DNA of 64,000 nucleotides. Origin: Mercurialis annua. Taxonomy: Eukaryota; Streptophyta; Magnoliopsida; Malpighiales; Euphorbiaceae. The position numbers were made by a program, and so were the translations under genes. Numbering within the stretch: position 1 is the first letter of the stretch; each line of letters begins with the position of its first letter. Under the pieces are notes generated by a model that worked only from the letters and a program-made list of their open reading frames with translations, was not told the origin of the DNA and ran no database searches. Below, one piece after another: positions 13,188 to 23,916 of the stretch. Where the stretch lies: positions 28,285,501 through 28,349,500 of the forward strand of contig NC_065577.1 in the NCBI RefSeq assembly GCF_937616625.2, in the 5' to 3' direction.

Positions 13188-14860
13188 GGCCTCTTTAGAT
13201 AAATACCAAAAAAAGATAAAGTATTCTCAAGAATACTATTTCAAATTTTTTTTTTTTTAAAATACAATATGTACTTTTTTTTGTAAAAATAACTTTTATT
13301 ATTCTCAAAAATATTTTTTTTAATCTCAGGAATACGATTTTGGTTACCCAGCGGTATACCAACACCGTTGGTTAACCAACAAAAAAAACTATTTCAAATT
13401 TAAACCTCCATTTTTATTAAACTAGTTGAAAATTCTATTACAAACCCCTCCCCTTCATCACTGCAAGAGCAACCGTCAAATAAAACGTAAATCGTCTTTT
13501 TTAAAATCTAAAATTATTGATTCACCATTTGTTAACCAACATGGTTCTAAAAAAAATAAGGTCATTGGTGTACCATTAGTACACCATTGGTTAACTAGCA
13601 ACAAACATAAAATTCAGCAACTGTTTGCTAACGATTTCATTAATTATATATTCAAAATAAAAATTACAGGTTATCTAACGATTTACCCAATGTTAACCAT
13701 TGGTTACCCAACATCCAAAAATATTACAATTTTCGCAAACATTTCTTCAGACACCTAGAGTGCAACATGCTATGCAACACAAAAAAATCGAACCACAAAC
13801 ATAAAATTCAGAAACTGTTTACTAACGACTTCATTAATGATATATCAAAAATAAAAATTACATGTTACTTAACGGTTTACCCAATGTTAACCGTTGGTTA
13901 CCCCGACACCTAAAAAATATTACAATTCTCATAAGCATTTCTTCAAACACTTAGAGTGAAAGCAGTGCAACACCAAAAAAATCGAACCACCACCACATCA
14001 CCACTGTGGTTTACAAAAGAAAACCAGTTAACTAACGATTGGTTAAATAGCAACAAAATTAAATTTTATCACAACAGATCTGCCACCTCCGGCGATGACA
14101 ACCAGTTAACTAACAATTTTATTACTAATATATTCAAAATAAAATTTATTACAAAGTTATCCAACGGTTTACTCAATGGTAACCATTAGTTACTCAACAC
14201 CCAAAAACATTACAATTCTCATAGGCATTTTTTCAAACACCTAGAGTGCAGGCTGTGTAGCACCAGAAAATCGAACCACAACCACATCATCACCATCGTT
14301 CACAAAAGAAAATAAGAAATGGATTAACTAACACCCAAAATAAGAAATCGATTTTAACTAACACCCAAAATAAGAAATGGATTAACTAACACCCAAAATA
14401 AGAAATCGATTTCAGATCTGAAAAAAAATTGACTGAAACGATTGTGTGCGACGGCGGCGGCAGTGGGCTTCTGTCGATGGTGTGCGATGGCGGAGGTAAT
14501 GACTGAAGGCGAGGAGAGTATGAAGATGACTCGCGGCGAAAAAGAAAGACCGAAAATCGCAGTAGCAGCAGTAGAAGTGGACTCGCGGCCGAGAAGAAAC
14601 ACCGGCGAAAGAAGGAGGTTGAGTTGGAAAAGATAGATTTGGGTGGCTGTAGATAAAAAGAAGGAAAATTAGAATGAGATGGTGAAAAAATTAGATTTGG
14701 CTGAGAACAAAAGAAGGAGATGAAGAGATAAAGGTATTTGTCTAAAATAGAAAGCTTAAAAATGAAATTAAAAAAGAATAAATTGTAATTATCAAAAAAA
14801 AAATGACACCGTAATTATCTAATTAAGTTTACATATTGTAGTATTTTGTCTAATTAACTC
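13188..14860. mobile_element. Mutator-like (non-autonomous) insertion in block A
   Basis: Block B runs from gagagacatg straight into acgtttttaat, whereas A is interrupted here. The flanks agaaatatg (13179-13187) and agaaacatg (14861-14869) look like a 9-bp TSD with one change. The two ends share a ttaga-aaata-like terminus. Inside are many ggttaacc/accaat motifs and a GC-richer patch (14440-14640). The interior is homologous, in inverted orientation, to about 58270-60590, for example aataattttagatttt beside gacagttg-like sequence. The exact ends are less certain than for the MITEs. Confidence 0.55.
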
Positions 14861-15006
14861 AGAAACATGATGTTTTTAAATTTTATTTTTTTACGTCATT
14901 AAAAAGTTTTTTGCAATTTCTGTTCATACAATCATTATATATAATTGAATGATATTTTATTTTATTCTTGAACTTCTATTTTTCTAATTTAGAAATATTT
15001 TTAACA

Positions 15007-15112
15007 ATTTTTTTTATAATTGAGGAGGGGGGAGCGCTTGTTGGAGAAATCAAACCCACGATCTAGCAGTTTGCTGCTAGCGGTTATATTATTTAAGCTA
15101 TAGTTTATTGGT
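15007..15112 (-). mobile_element. Short tRNA-type SINE
   Basis: A 106-bp insert flanked by a perfect 15-bp repeat gaaatatttttaaca (14992-15006 and 15113-15127). Block B has a single copy at the matching site (about 17282-17296). On the minus strand it has a B-box-like gtgggtttgatttctcc and ends in an A-rich tail (attataaaaaaaat), as expected for a tRNA-derived SINE. It is short and may be 5' truncated. Confidence 0.65.
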
Positions 15113-15450
15113 GAAATATTTTTAACAGTTGTTTAGAAATCTATGACGAAAATATTAAGAAAATGACATATTAATTAGAAAAAACCAAAGTTTTAAAATT
15201 AACTAACTTCGAATATAGATCATCTGACCAAAAATTAGGTACCTAATGTTGAGTTTTTCCTATAAATCAAATTTTACGAAAATTATATCCCTTGCCCTCT
15301 GCTTGGGATGCGGGGGATTCCACACCAATCTCCAGTCTCAACAATGCCATTTTTCTCTTCCCTAGTAAAAATATACTCTCTTTTTTAAATAATTAAGTTT
15401 ATCTTCTGCTCTACTAACGTTGTACCGAATAAAATAAATATACATACAAC

Positions 15451-15457
<7 letters not shown>

Positions 15458-15516
<59 letters not shown>
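15458..15516. repeat. (TA)n microsatellite
   Basis: About 59 bp of uninterrupted TA. It lies inside block A and is absent from B. The open frame across it encodes only Ile-Tyr repeats. Confidence 0.95.
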
Positions 15517-15520
<4 letters not shown>

Positions 15521-15740
15521 TCGACTACTCCAGTCAGTCTCTAATCTCAAGAATCCCATTTCTCCATATTAATTTTTTTCTAATAAAACGATTCAAAGTA
15601 ATTATCACCGGATTGTATTTTAATTTGATTATGTTGCTCTCTTTCCAAAGTTGTAGTTTTAACTTTTAAGTATGCGTGAACTTTTGAGTTGTAGATTTTT
15701 TTTTATCTATTTGTATAATATAAATTCATAGAAAAATATA

Positions 15741-16004
15741 CTACCTCCGTTCTTTTTTAGCTGTCCATTTAGCCAATATTGCACCTACCAAGATAGTGCT
15801 TCTTTTACCTTAATTTATAAATAAAAATACTAATACAGCCCTATTAGTTAATAAATGTCTTTTAAATTAAAACATAGGGTCATTTTTTAGGGATGAGTAA
15901 ACTTGGAAGATAAGTAGCTAATATCACATGAAATTACTATATGGACAACTATTTGTAGACAAATAAAATTGGCTAAATGGACAACTAAAAAAGAACGGAG
16001 GGAG
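15741..16004. mobile_element. Stowaway-type (Tc1/mariner) MITE
   Basis: 264 bp with terminal inverted repeats of about 37 bp. The ends start ctacctccgttctttttt and, on the other strand, ctccctccgttctttttt, and run through ctgtccatttagccaat. TA dinucleotides flank it (15739-15740 and 16005-16006). CTCCCTCCGT is the classic plant Stowaway end. No coding capacity. Confidence 0.93.
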
Positions 16005-16709
16005 TATAATTCATATTGATTTTCTAAAAACAAGACAATGAATCACCATATAATTTACATAATTCTGTACAAGACTATGATAGATCTCAAAGTTTATTCA
16101 TTACTTATTGCAAGGTATTTAAACTCTAGGGGATATTAAATGTTTACTTAGTTACATAATGAGAACTATTTTTTGTTTAAATCAGAACTATATTTTATTT
16201 AGTCTTTTCTAATACTAAAGTTATCATGTTTTTTTTACTGAAAAGTCATTATTTAGTTTTAAGTATAAACTTAAAAAGGTCATCTAACTATAAATTTTAT
16301 TTCGAAAAGAGCATTGAACTATTAAATTGTATTTCAAAAAAGGGTATTAAATTATTAATTTTTATTTTAAAAAAGGAGACTAACTTTTAAACGGCGTGAC
16401 ATTTAAAATTGACAAAATTGTAAGTGTTGTTTCTTTTAATTTGATAATCTGGATTTTACAAGCAAAAGGTGTTTATGTACTTACAGCTTATGAGAACAAT
16501 TACAACAAAAAAAGTTCACACAATCCATATGTGACATCTATATGATAGCCATATGACAGCTGTAATAACATAAAAGATCTTCTACAACTAACTCTACAAT
16601 AAGCAGAATAAACCAACTTCAGAAGACCTTGACTTGAAGTTTGTTAGATTTGCACTCTAAGAAACTTCGGAAACAGTTGCTTTGGTAGGTTCTGTTATTT
16701 CCCCGCAAT

Positions 16710-16917
16710 CTGAAGCATGCATATTATATACATGCTAAGCTTGGAAATTTTAAATTGAAAAGCATATGGAGAAAGGGTCTTGGTAAAATAATTTGCAATC
16801 TGATAGGCAGATGAAACTAGCAAAAGATAAAGAATACCAGCTTTAACCTTTTTACAAATGAGATGATAATCAAAATCTCAATGTGCTTGGTACGTTCAGG
16901 GAAAACTGGGTTAAAAC
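16710..16917 (-). pseudogene. Copia RNase H remnant (block A)
   Basis: The minus strand reads NPVFPERTKHIEI, then after a few changes LVSSAYQIANYFTKTLSPYAF. This matches the Copia RNase H C-terminus ([10 protein letters not shown] ... [10 protein letters not shown] in the element at 53710-54003). It contains frameshifts. Confidence 0.75.
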
Positions 16918-17330
16918 CTATTTAGTCTGCAGATCGGATCTCAGGCGAAGTAATCTAATTGCAATTAATCTTGTTCAACTTCCTTGCAATGGTGACTCTC
17001 CTGAAAACATTAAATTTCTCAAAACCCTTAGAAAGATTCGAAAATTGTCAAATTATTGAAAAATTCTCAAAATAAATAACATATATCATCATGAATTTTG
17101 ATGGTATTAGGCTAGGGTTAATGTTAGGATTTGGGGTTTTTCAGTAGGGAGAGACATGACGTTTTTAATTTTTACTTTTTACACCATTTAAAATTATTTT
17201 ACAATTTTTGTTCATACAATCTTTATATGTAATTTAATCGTATTTTAATTTATTCTTGAACTTCTATTTTTCTAATTAATAAATATTTTTAACAGTCATT
17301 TAGAAATATATGACGAAATTATTAAGAAAA

Positions 17331-18199
17331 GAGGTAATTACTTTCAACCCCCTGACGTTTGATATATTACACTAGTTAGATCCTGACATATAAATATTAT
17401 ACTAATACACCCTTATTACATTAAAAAAACCTTCCGTTATATTTTTCATTAGTCAACGGTTAAATAACAAAAATAATATACTATATCCCTTAAAGTTTGA
17501 TGTATTATATTAATCCGCCCTTTTATTTTGCGATATTATACATATTACCACTATTCATATTTTCTGATGTATTTAATATTTCAAATTTAATAAGATAAAA
17601 AGTATATAAATAATAGAAAAATGTTTTTTTTATCTTTTTATTGTGATTAATATATCGTATTATAATTTACTTTTAATATAAAATAAATAAAAATAGGAAT
17701 ATGCATTGCTTTAATGATAGTAATGTATTTATAATTTTCTATTAAATAAGATAAATTAAAAATATATGTCAAACTTATATTTATTATCTTGTGAAAGGAC
17801 AAAGCACTACTAAAACATTAATGCATATTTATTACTCCATTTAAACTTATTTTACATCAAAAATAAATTACAACAGGACATATTAATTATAATAAAAAAT
17901 CAAAAATACTTTACTTTTCTATTATTTATATGTTTTGTATTTTATCAAATTTGAAGAATATACTAAAAAATATGTATTATTGCAAAATAAAAGGGCCAAT
18001 TAGTATGTATAATATATCAAACTTAATTTAAGGGGTATGTAGTATATTTTTTTTAACTAACGGTTGAATAGCAAAAAATTTAATGGAAGGGTATTTTACT
18101 ATAATATTACAAAACTGAAGGGTGTTTTAGTATAATTTTTAAACATCAGGGTCTAATAATATAATATATCAAATCTCAGAGGTTGAAAGTAATTACCTC
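17331..18199. mobile_element. Mutator-type MITE, 9-bp TSD
   Basis: 869 bp. The ends are inverted copies of gaggtaattactttcaacc. TSD ttaagaaaa at 17322-17330 and 18200-18208; the single-copy empty site in block A is 15155-15163. AT-rich interior with long imperfect terminal repeats, no gene. Confidence 0.9.
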
Positions 18200-19074
18200 T
18201 TAAGAAAATGACATATTAATTAGAAAAAAACCAAAGTTTTAAGATTTACTAACTTGGATGAATATAGACCATCTGACAAAAAATCAGGTACCTAAAGTTG
18301 AGTTTTTCCTATAAATCAAATATTACGAAAATTATATCCCTAGCCCTCTGCTTGGGATGCGGGGGGATTCCACACCAATCTCCAGTCTCAACAATGCCAT
18401 TTTTCTCTTCCCTAGTAAAAATATAGTACTATATCTTTTACATAGTTAAGTATATCTTCTGCACTACTACCAATCTCTAATCTCAAGAGTCCCATTTCTC
18501 CGTATAATTTTTTTTTTTCTAATAAAACAATTCAAAATAATTATTACCGGATTGTATTTTAATTTGATTATGTAGCTGTGTTTTCAGAGTTGTATTTTGA
18601 AGTGTGCGTGAACTTATTGAGTAATGGATTTTTTTTTAATCAATTTTTATAGCTTTTTGCATAATAGTAGATCCCAAACTTTATTCATTACTCTTTGCAA
18701 GGTATAAACTTTATGGGATATTGAACGTTCACTTAATTATAAATTAAGATAAATATTCATGTAGCGAATTTTACTTTAATGATTGATTTAAAACAAAATA
18801 AAAAGTCATGTTTTTAAATGCCAATTTTTAAAGGTCGTAATTAAAATAATATTTCGTATAAAAATCGTGATTTGTTTTATGAAATTAACCCTTAGTTTTA
18901 AGTATAAACTTAAAAAGATTATCGAGCAATAAATTTTATTTCAAAAAAATATTAGACTATTAAATTATATTTTAAAAAGAGTACTAAACTATTAAATTTA
19001 TTTTAAAAAGGATACTCGCTTTTAAGTGACATGACATTTAACGTTAACAAAATTATAACTGCTCTTTCTTTTAA

Positions 19075-19298
19075 GGGTTAATTACATATAAAATCATGAT
19101 ATTTGCATCAAATTTTAAAAAATAATATGACCTTTAAAACGTGTCAATCACAGCCACCATGCCACGTTAGTAAAAATGCCACAAAAAATTGCCGCTGTTA
19201 TTTTGGAAAAAAAATAAAAAATAGTGTCTGTGATTGACACGTTTTCAAAATCAAGTTATTTGAAACTTGATGTGTCATGATGTTATGTGTATTAACCC
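19075..19298. mobile_element. Mutator-type MITE, 9-bp TSD
   Basis: 224 bp, ends gggttaattacatat and (other strand) gggttaatacacataac. TSD ttcttttaa at 19066-19074 and 19299-19307; empty site in block A at 16431-16439. The arms include cgtgtcaatcacag and its complement. Confidence 0.88.
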
Positions 19299-19517
19299 TT
19301 CTTTTAATTTGATAATCTGGATATTATAAGCATACGTTGTTTTGTATACTTACAACTTACGAGAACAATGACAATAGAAGAAGAAGCTCACACAATCCAT
19401 GTGTGACAGCTGTATTACAACCATATGACAAGTGTATTAAAAGAAAATATCCTCTACAACTAACTCTACAATATCAACTATAGAAGACCTTGAAGTGCAT
19501 TTAGACTTACACTCTAA

Positions 19518-20188
19518 GGGGCCGTTTGGTTCGCCATAAAAAAGGGAATGGGATTGGGTATGAGAATGATTCCCATTAATTGTATTTATTTTGTCAAATT
19601 GTACTAGGAAATGGGAATGTGATTGCCCTTCAATGGGAATTACCCATTCCCCCTTACCCCATGGGAATGGACTTTTGAGAATGACAATTAAATTTTACAA
19701 AATATTTTAATAATAAATATATAATTATTAAAAAACTATTTTCAAATATATATTATAAAAAATATACTAAAATAATAAAAAAAAAATTAATATTTTTTTT
19801 AAAATAATTTTTAATTTTTTTAAAATAACTTTTTATAATTTTTATTTTTTTATTTTTTTTTAAATAATTTATTAATTTTTTAAATAATTTTTTTAATAAT
19901 TTTTTTAATTTTTTCGAAAATATTTTTTTAAAATACTTTTTAATTTTTTTAAATTTTTTAATTTTTTTTTAAATAATTCATTTTTTATATATAAAAGAAT
20001 ATTTAAAAATAATAATAAAAAAATATTTTTAATAAATAATAAATATTTTTTTATTAAATTTTATTCATTCCCATTCCTATACTAGTTTTGAGCCAAACAA
20101 AAAATAAAAACAATCATTCCCATTCCCATTCCTTCTCATTCTGATTCACATTTCGATTCCGATTCCCAACCTTGAACCAAACGGCCCC
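19518..20188. mobile_element. Tourist-type (PIF/Harbinger) MITE
   Basis: 671 bp, terminal inverted repeat ggggccgtttggttc, TSD TAA (19515-19517 and 20189-20191). Block A has ctctaagaaac at the matching place (16655-16665), the uninterrupted site. Subterminal copies of attcccattccc on one side mirror gggaatggg on the other. Core extremely A/T rich. Confidence 0.92.
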
Positions 20189-20224
20189 TAAGAAACTTTA
20201 GAAATAGTTGTTTGGTAGGTTTCG

Positions 20225-20595
20225 TTATCTTCCCGTAAGCTGAAGCATATATATTATGTAATCTTAGATTGAAAATTGTTGATTGAAAAGCATGTGGAGA
20301 AAGAGCCTTGGTAAAACAATCAGCAATCTGATTGACGGATGAAACTGGAAAAGATAAACAATACCAGCTTTAATCTTTTTTCAAATTAGATGATAATCAA
20401 TGTCATTATGCTTTGTACGCTCATGGGATAATGGGTTATGTGCAAGTTGAATTAATGATTAATTATAACAGAAAATAACAGCAAGAGATTGATGATTCTT
20501 ATGGGGATTTGGAAACAGATACAAAAGCCATTGTAACTCACAAGTGAGAGAGGTTAGAGCTCTATATTCTGCCTAATAGGTAATAGCTAGACCTA
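20225..20595 (-). pseudogene. Copia RNase H remnant (block B)
   Basis: The minus strand gives AEYRALTSLTCELQWLLYL, then IFCYN-stop-SLIQLA (the CDNQSA region), and finally VSSVNQIADCFTKALSPHAF. These are the Copia RNase H landmarks in order. Stops and frame changes make it non-functional. The opposite ends of blocks A and B derive from the same Copia family. Confidence 0.82.
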
Positions 20596-21494
20596 GAGAT
20601 GGTGATTTCTAATATCCTGTGTATTTCCGGCAAGTTTCGTCGAGATTTTGGATAGTTTTTTATTTCTTTCATGTTTGATTTTTATTGGTGTTATGTTTAA
20701 AATATGGTTTGAATTAATTTTTGAGTATTTGCATGCACTGTTGCATATGAGTTTTAATCAGATTTTTAAACTGTGGTATTTTCGAGTTTCGTTCAAGTTT
20801 TAAAACTGTTTTTGAAGGCTTAAACGATTGTCAAGAATTTATGATGATCGTCAACTTTTAAGTTTTTGGATGATCGTTTGCAGTTTTGGATGGTTGCCAA
20901 CTATCAACTGTCAACAAAATATAAACTCAAAATTCGTTTTAAATCTTATTTCCATGCAAATTTTAAACTCAAACCGGAGTTTTTTCTCTCTAGAACCCAC
21001 ACCATTGAACATAAGCTTGAACCTTGGTGTTTTAAATATTTTGAATTGATCCTTGGGAGTTTTTATTCAAGAAATTGAAAGATTTTCATACATGCATCAA
21101 GCTTGATTCTTGAATTTCAAAAGGAATCTTTGATCCATTATTTTCTCAATTGATTATCTGTTTCTTAGCTCCAAGAGGTTAGTGGTGATATCTACTCTTG
21201 AATTTTTAACGTAGATGTTAGTTTTTATGCCTTTTTCATGGTTAAAATGGGTTGGTTGTTGATGATAATTTTTATGACCTATTTTATGATTTTAAATTTG
21301 GATCATTAACATGCAAGATGTTTGATTGATGTTTTAATTTTTGAAAGTTGTTATGGCTGAATTAAATTGTTGATTACATGATCATTAGAGCTTGCATGTG
21401 GTTAATTAGAGTTTATTAAGAAAATAATAACATCGCATATTTTGATATATTTGGGTATGTGAAAATTGCTAGACTTCTGTGTAGGGGCTGGTAT

Positions 21495-22366
21495 TAGGGC
21501 TCTGTAAAAATCGAACCAAACCGAATCGAAAATACAATTACGGTTCGGTTTTTTTGGTGCTTATGGTTTTGTTCGGTTTGTAATTAGGTAAAAGTTTGGT
21601 GTTCGATTTTCGATTCGGTTTGAGCATTTTAAAAATCGAAAAAACCGAAAAACCCGAACAATTAAATAAAAATAAAAATAATATATAAATATATGTATTT
21701 TTATATTTTTTGGTTTTAATATTTTAATTATAGTTGATATATAAGTTAATAAATTTCATACAACATATAATTAAGCTAATAAATATAGGCTTAATTGCTC
21801 TAAAAATCACCAACTTTCGCGTGTTTTTAGTATTTGACACGAACTTTTGATTTTGGCATATAAATACACGAACTATCAATTTTTTGCATATGTAACACGG
21901 GTACCTTTTTGACATAAAACGGCATCGTTTCTGACCTTAAACGGCAATGTTTTATACCTAAAATGACACCGTATTTCACCTAAAATGGAAACTTGGTCAT
22001 ATATGCAAAAAATTGAAAGTTCGTGTATTTATATGCCAAAATTAAAAGTTCGTGTCAAATACCAAAAACACGCGAAAGTTGGTGATTTTTTATGCATTTA
22101 AGCCATAAATATATAATAATATTTATTAAACACCTATTATTTAATATTAGAATTTATTTTATGATAAAAATTAAAAAATGGAGAAAGTAAAAAATTTTGG
22201 TTTTCACCGAAGCGAACCGAATCAAACCGGACTTTTTGGTTCGGTTTGGTGTATAGCCAAACTTAAAATTCGGTCCGGTTAGATTTGAGATTTTTATCAA
22301 ATTTTGGTGTTCTGTTTGTTCGGTTCGGTGACCGAACCGACTGAACTAACCGAATGCACAACCCTA
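21495..22366. mobile_element. hAT-type non-autonomous element
   Basis: 872 bp. Ends tagggctctgtaaaaatcg and (other strand) tagggttgtgcattcggtt. Perfect 8-bp TSD gctggtat (21487-21494 and 22367-22374). Dense subterminal aaccgaac/gttcggtt motifs, the expected transposase-binding type for hAT elements. Carries a nested MITE at 21788-22104. Confidence 0.92.
21788..22104. mobile_element. Mutator-type MITE with long terminal repeats, nested in the hAT element
   Basis: 317 bp. Inverted arms of about 120 bp begin ggcttaattgctctaaaaa / ggcttaaatgcataaaaaa and share accaactttcgcgtgttttt. TSD ataaatata (21779-21787 and 22105-22113). The two arms are very similar, so this insertion is younger than its host. 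Confidence 0.92.
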
Positions 22367-22712
22367 GCTGGTATGCATGTATTTATGGTTTTGTTTTATT
22401 TTGGTGCGATTTGGTAAAATTATAAGTTTAGCTACCAAATTTTCATTTTTGGCAATTTGAGGGACCAATTTGTATTTTTTTAAATCGGTCGGTTTTGACC
22501 CTCTGGGGCTGTTTTTATAAATATTTGATGAATGTATGTTTGATTTGATTTTATAAGTTTCTTTGAGTCGGTTATGCCCTGTATCGGTTTTAAAGACATT
22601 TTTTGGTATTTTTGTTGATTTCCGGATTTTTTTTTGGGATTCGAAAAGCTATTGATTTTAATCGTTTGGATAAAATGTGATTTTTGGAAAAATATATATT
22701 TGTATTTATTAT

Positions 22713-22810
22713 ATGCATGGTGCTGAGGTGACACTCATTCATTAGTGTAAAATGTCCTCCACCTCATCGAATTACACTAATGGAACCGTGACATCTCAGC
22801 ACCATGCATG
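22713..22810. repeat. Foldback: inverted repeat with arms of about 37 bp
   Basis: Arms start tgcatggtgctgag and end ctcagcaccatgca, continue with mismatches to attagtgtaa/ttacactaat, and enclose a loop of about 21 nt. No clear TSD, so element identity is open. Confidence 0.8.
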
Positions 22811-22929
22811 GATTTGAGAAAAAGTAGTAGTTCGTGCATGAAAATTAAAAAATTTAATCTGCGTGATTAAAATGAGAAAACGTGTAAAGTTGGTGAATTT
22901 TTATAACATTAACCCTTAATTTTATAACA

Positions 22930-23480
22930 ACTTTATCTCCTAGTTAAGGAGGGGTTACAAGTATTTAGTATTATAACGGTTTTTTCTTCTATTTAAAGAG
23001 GGGTACGGTTCTGCCTCCTATTTTAGGAGGGGTTATGATTAATTAATATTCTAAGGCTTAATCAATCAAAACCCCCCCACCTTTATTTCCTTTTGCAAAA
23101 ATACCCTGATGTAGAAATTTTTCCAATTATACCCAAATTTGCCTTTTTATGTTTCAATTGTACCCCACAAGCATTAAATTGACTTTTTTCACTTATAAAA
23201 AGTTTGAAATAATCTTTTATTTTTTAAATTATTAATAATATTAAAATCTAATTTAAATATAGGATAAAAATGGAGGATTATTTTAAACTTTTTTTAAGTG
23301 AAAAGAGATCAATTTAATGCTTTAGGGTACAATTGAAACATAAAAGGGCAAATTAGGATAAAATTGGAGAAATTTCTACGTCGGGGTATATTTGTAAAAG
23401 AGGCTAAAGGTGAGAGGGTTTTAAGTGATTAGGCCATATCCTAACAGTTCTGTCTCCTATTTATGGAGGGAGTTCAGTTC
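22930..23480. repeat. Dispersed short hairpin units (ctcctatttaaggagggg type)
   Basis: Four units: tctcctagttaaggagggg (about 22940), tcttctatttaaagagggg (about 22985), cctcctattttaggagggg (about 23015) and, beyond the MITE at 23055-23435, tctcctatttatggaggg (about 23453). Each can fold on ctcct/aggag arms, and three are linked by ggttctg or gttctgt. The MITE split the array. Confidence 0.7.
23055..23435. mobile_element. Mutator-type MITE with long terminal repeats
   Basis: 381 bp. Ends ggcttaatcaatc / ggcctaatcactt with inverted arms of about 160 bp (shared tttatgtttcaattgtaccc, aagcattaaattga). Flanks atattctaa (23046-23054) and atatcctaa (23436-23444) are a 9-bp TSD with one change. Confidence 0.88.
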
Positions 23481-23488
23481 GTTGAGAA

Positions 23489-23749
23489 TATCAGCAGATG
23501 TTATCATCTGAAGAAAGAATTTTCTTCAAGCTTCAGAGGTTACTTGATTCCTAAGGTAGCTGATGTGGCTTATGATGATTGGCTCGGTTGTAATGTCACA
23601 CAGATAGTGTGTTAGTTTGTGATTAAGCAATTGTGTAATGCCAGCTGTGCTTTGTCAGTTAGCTTAGGATTCTGTTGTAACCTATATAAGCAAGCCTAGC
23701 TTGTTTATTTTCAGCTAATTGATTTTTCTGCCATTTGCAAAGTTAAATA
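23489..23749 (+). repeat. Copia 5' LTR
   Basis: 261 bp, starts tatcagcag and ends gttaaata. Likely TATA box ctatataagc near 23680. Same length as the 3' LTR; the differences I count are at the tctg/tcag, gaattt/gtattt, tgtca/ggca and gttaa/gttta positions. Confidence 0.95.
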
Positions 23750-23761
23750 TGGTATCAGAGC
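23750..23761 (+). other. Copia primer binding site
   Basis: tggtatcagagc directly follows the LTR and perfectly matches the standard initiator-Met tRNA primer complement. Confidence 0.95.
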
Positions 23762-23916
23762 TATAAGCTCTCGGCAATTATTTTTTCTTTCTCTCATTTT
23801 CTCGAGAAACAAATAGCTCATACCCAGCTGATTTTTCTTGATCAATCAAGAAACAAATTACTTTTTTAGATTCCTCACATCACTGTGATCTCGTTTATTG
23901 TATTTTTCTTGAAGAA

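Larger units (their letters stand above)
13020..16925 (-). repeat. Copia-derived block A (diverged duplicate of block B)
   Basis: Apart from insertions, this stretch runs parallel to 17060-20595. Shared landmarks include ggcta-gag-ta...ttttcaggagggagag (13128-13180 against 17111-17150), tgcttgggatgcggggg, a gcgtgaactt stretch and a minus-strand Copia RNase H remnant. It seems to be the 3' part of a Copia element plus LTR or flank, present twice. Copy A carries a 1.67-kb insertion, a SINE, a Stowaway MITE and an AT microsatellite that B lacks. Confidence 0.7.
17060..20595 (-). repeat. Copia-derived block B (diverged duplicate of block A)
   Basis: Partner of block A in the same orientation. 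It contains three insertions missing from A (17331-18199, 19075-19298, 19518-20188), each with a clean TSD that is single copy in A (15155-15163, 16431-16439, 16658-16660). The right end is a longer stretch of Copia RNase H. Tandem duplication or two insertions of the same Copia family are both possible. Confidence 0.7.
20609..23488 (+). other. Decayed LTR-like host of nested insertions
   Basis: The left end tctaatatcctgtgtatttccggcaag resembles the plus-strand start of a Tekay LTR (tgtaatacccc...aaatttccggca), and the stretch is long, AT-rich and gene-free like the G1 LTR. It contains a hAT element, two Mutator-type MITEs, a foldback and short hairpin repeats, and the Copia element is inserted at its right side. 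No right terminus was found. The frames at 20828-21078 have no recognisable product. Confidence 0.3.

Noticed and set aside
13426..13758. 110-codon frame in the ggttaacc-rich repeat
   Set aside because: The homologous inverted copy at 58270-59520 does not keep the frame open.
15362..15559. Frame with Ile-Tyr repeats, also at 41138-41377
   Set aside because: Translation of a TA microsatellite.
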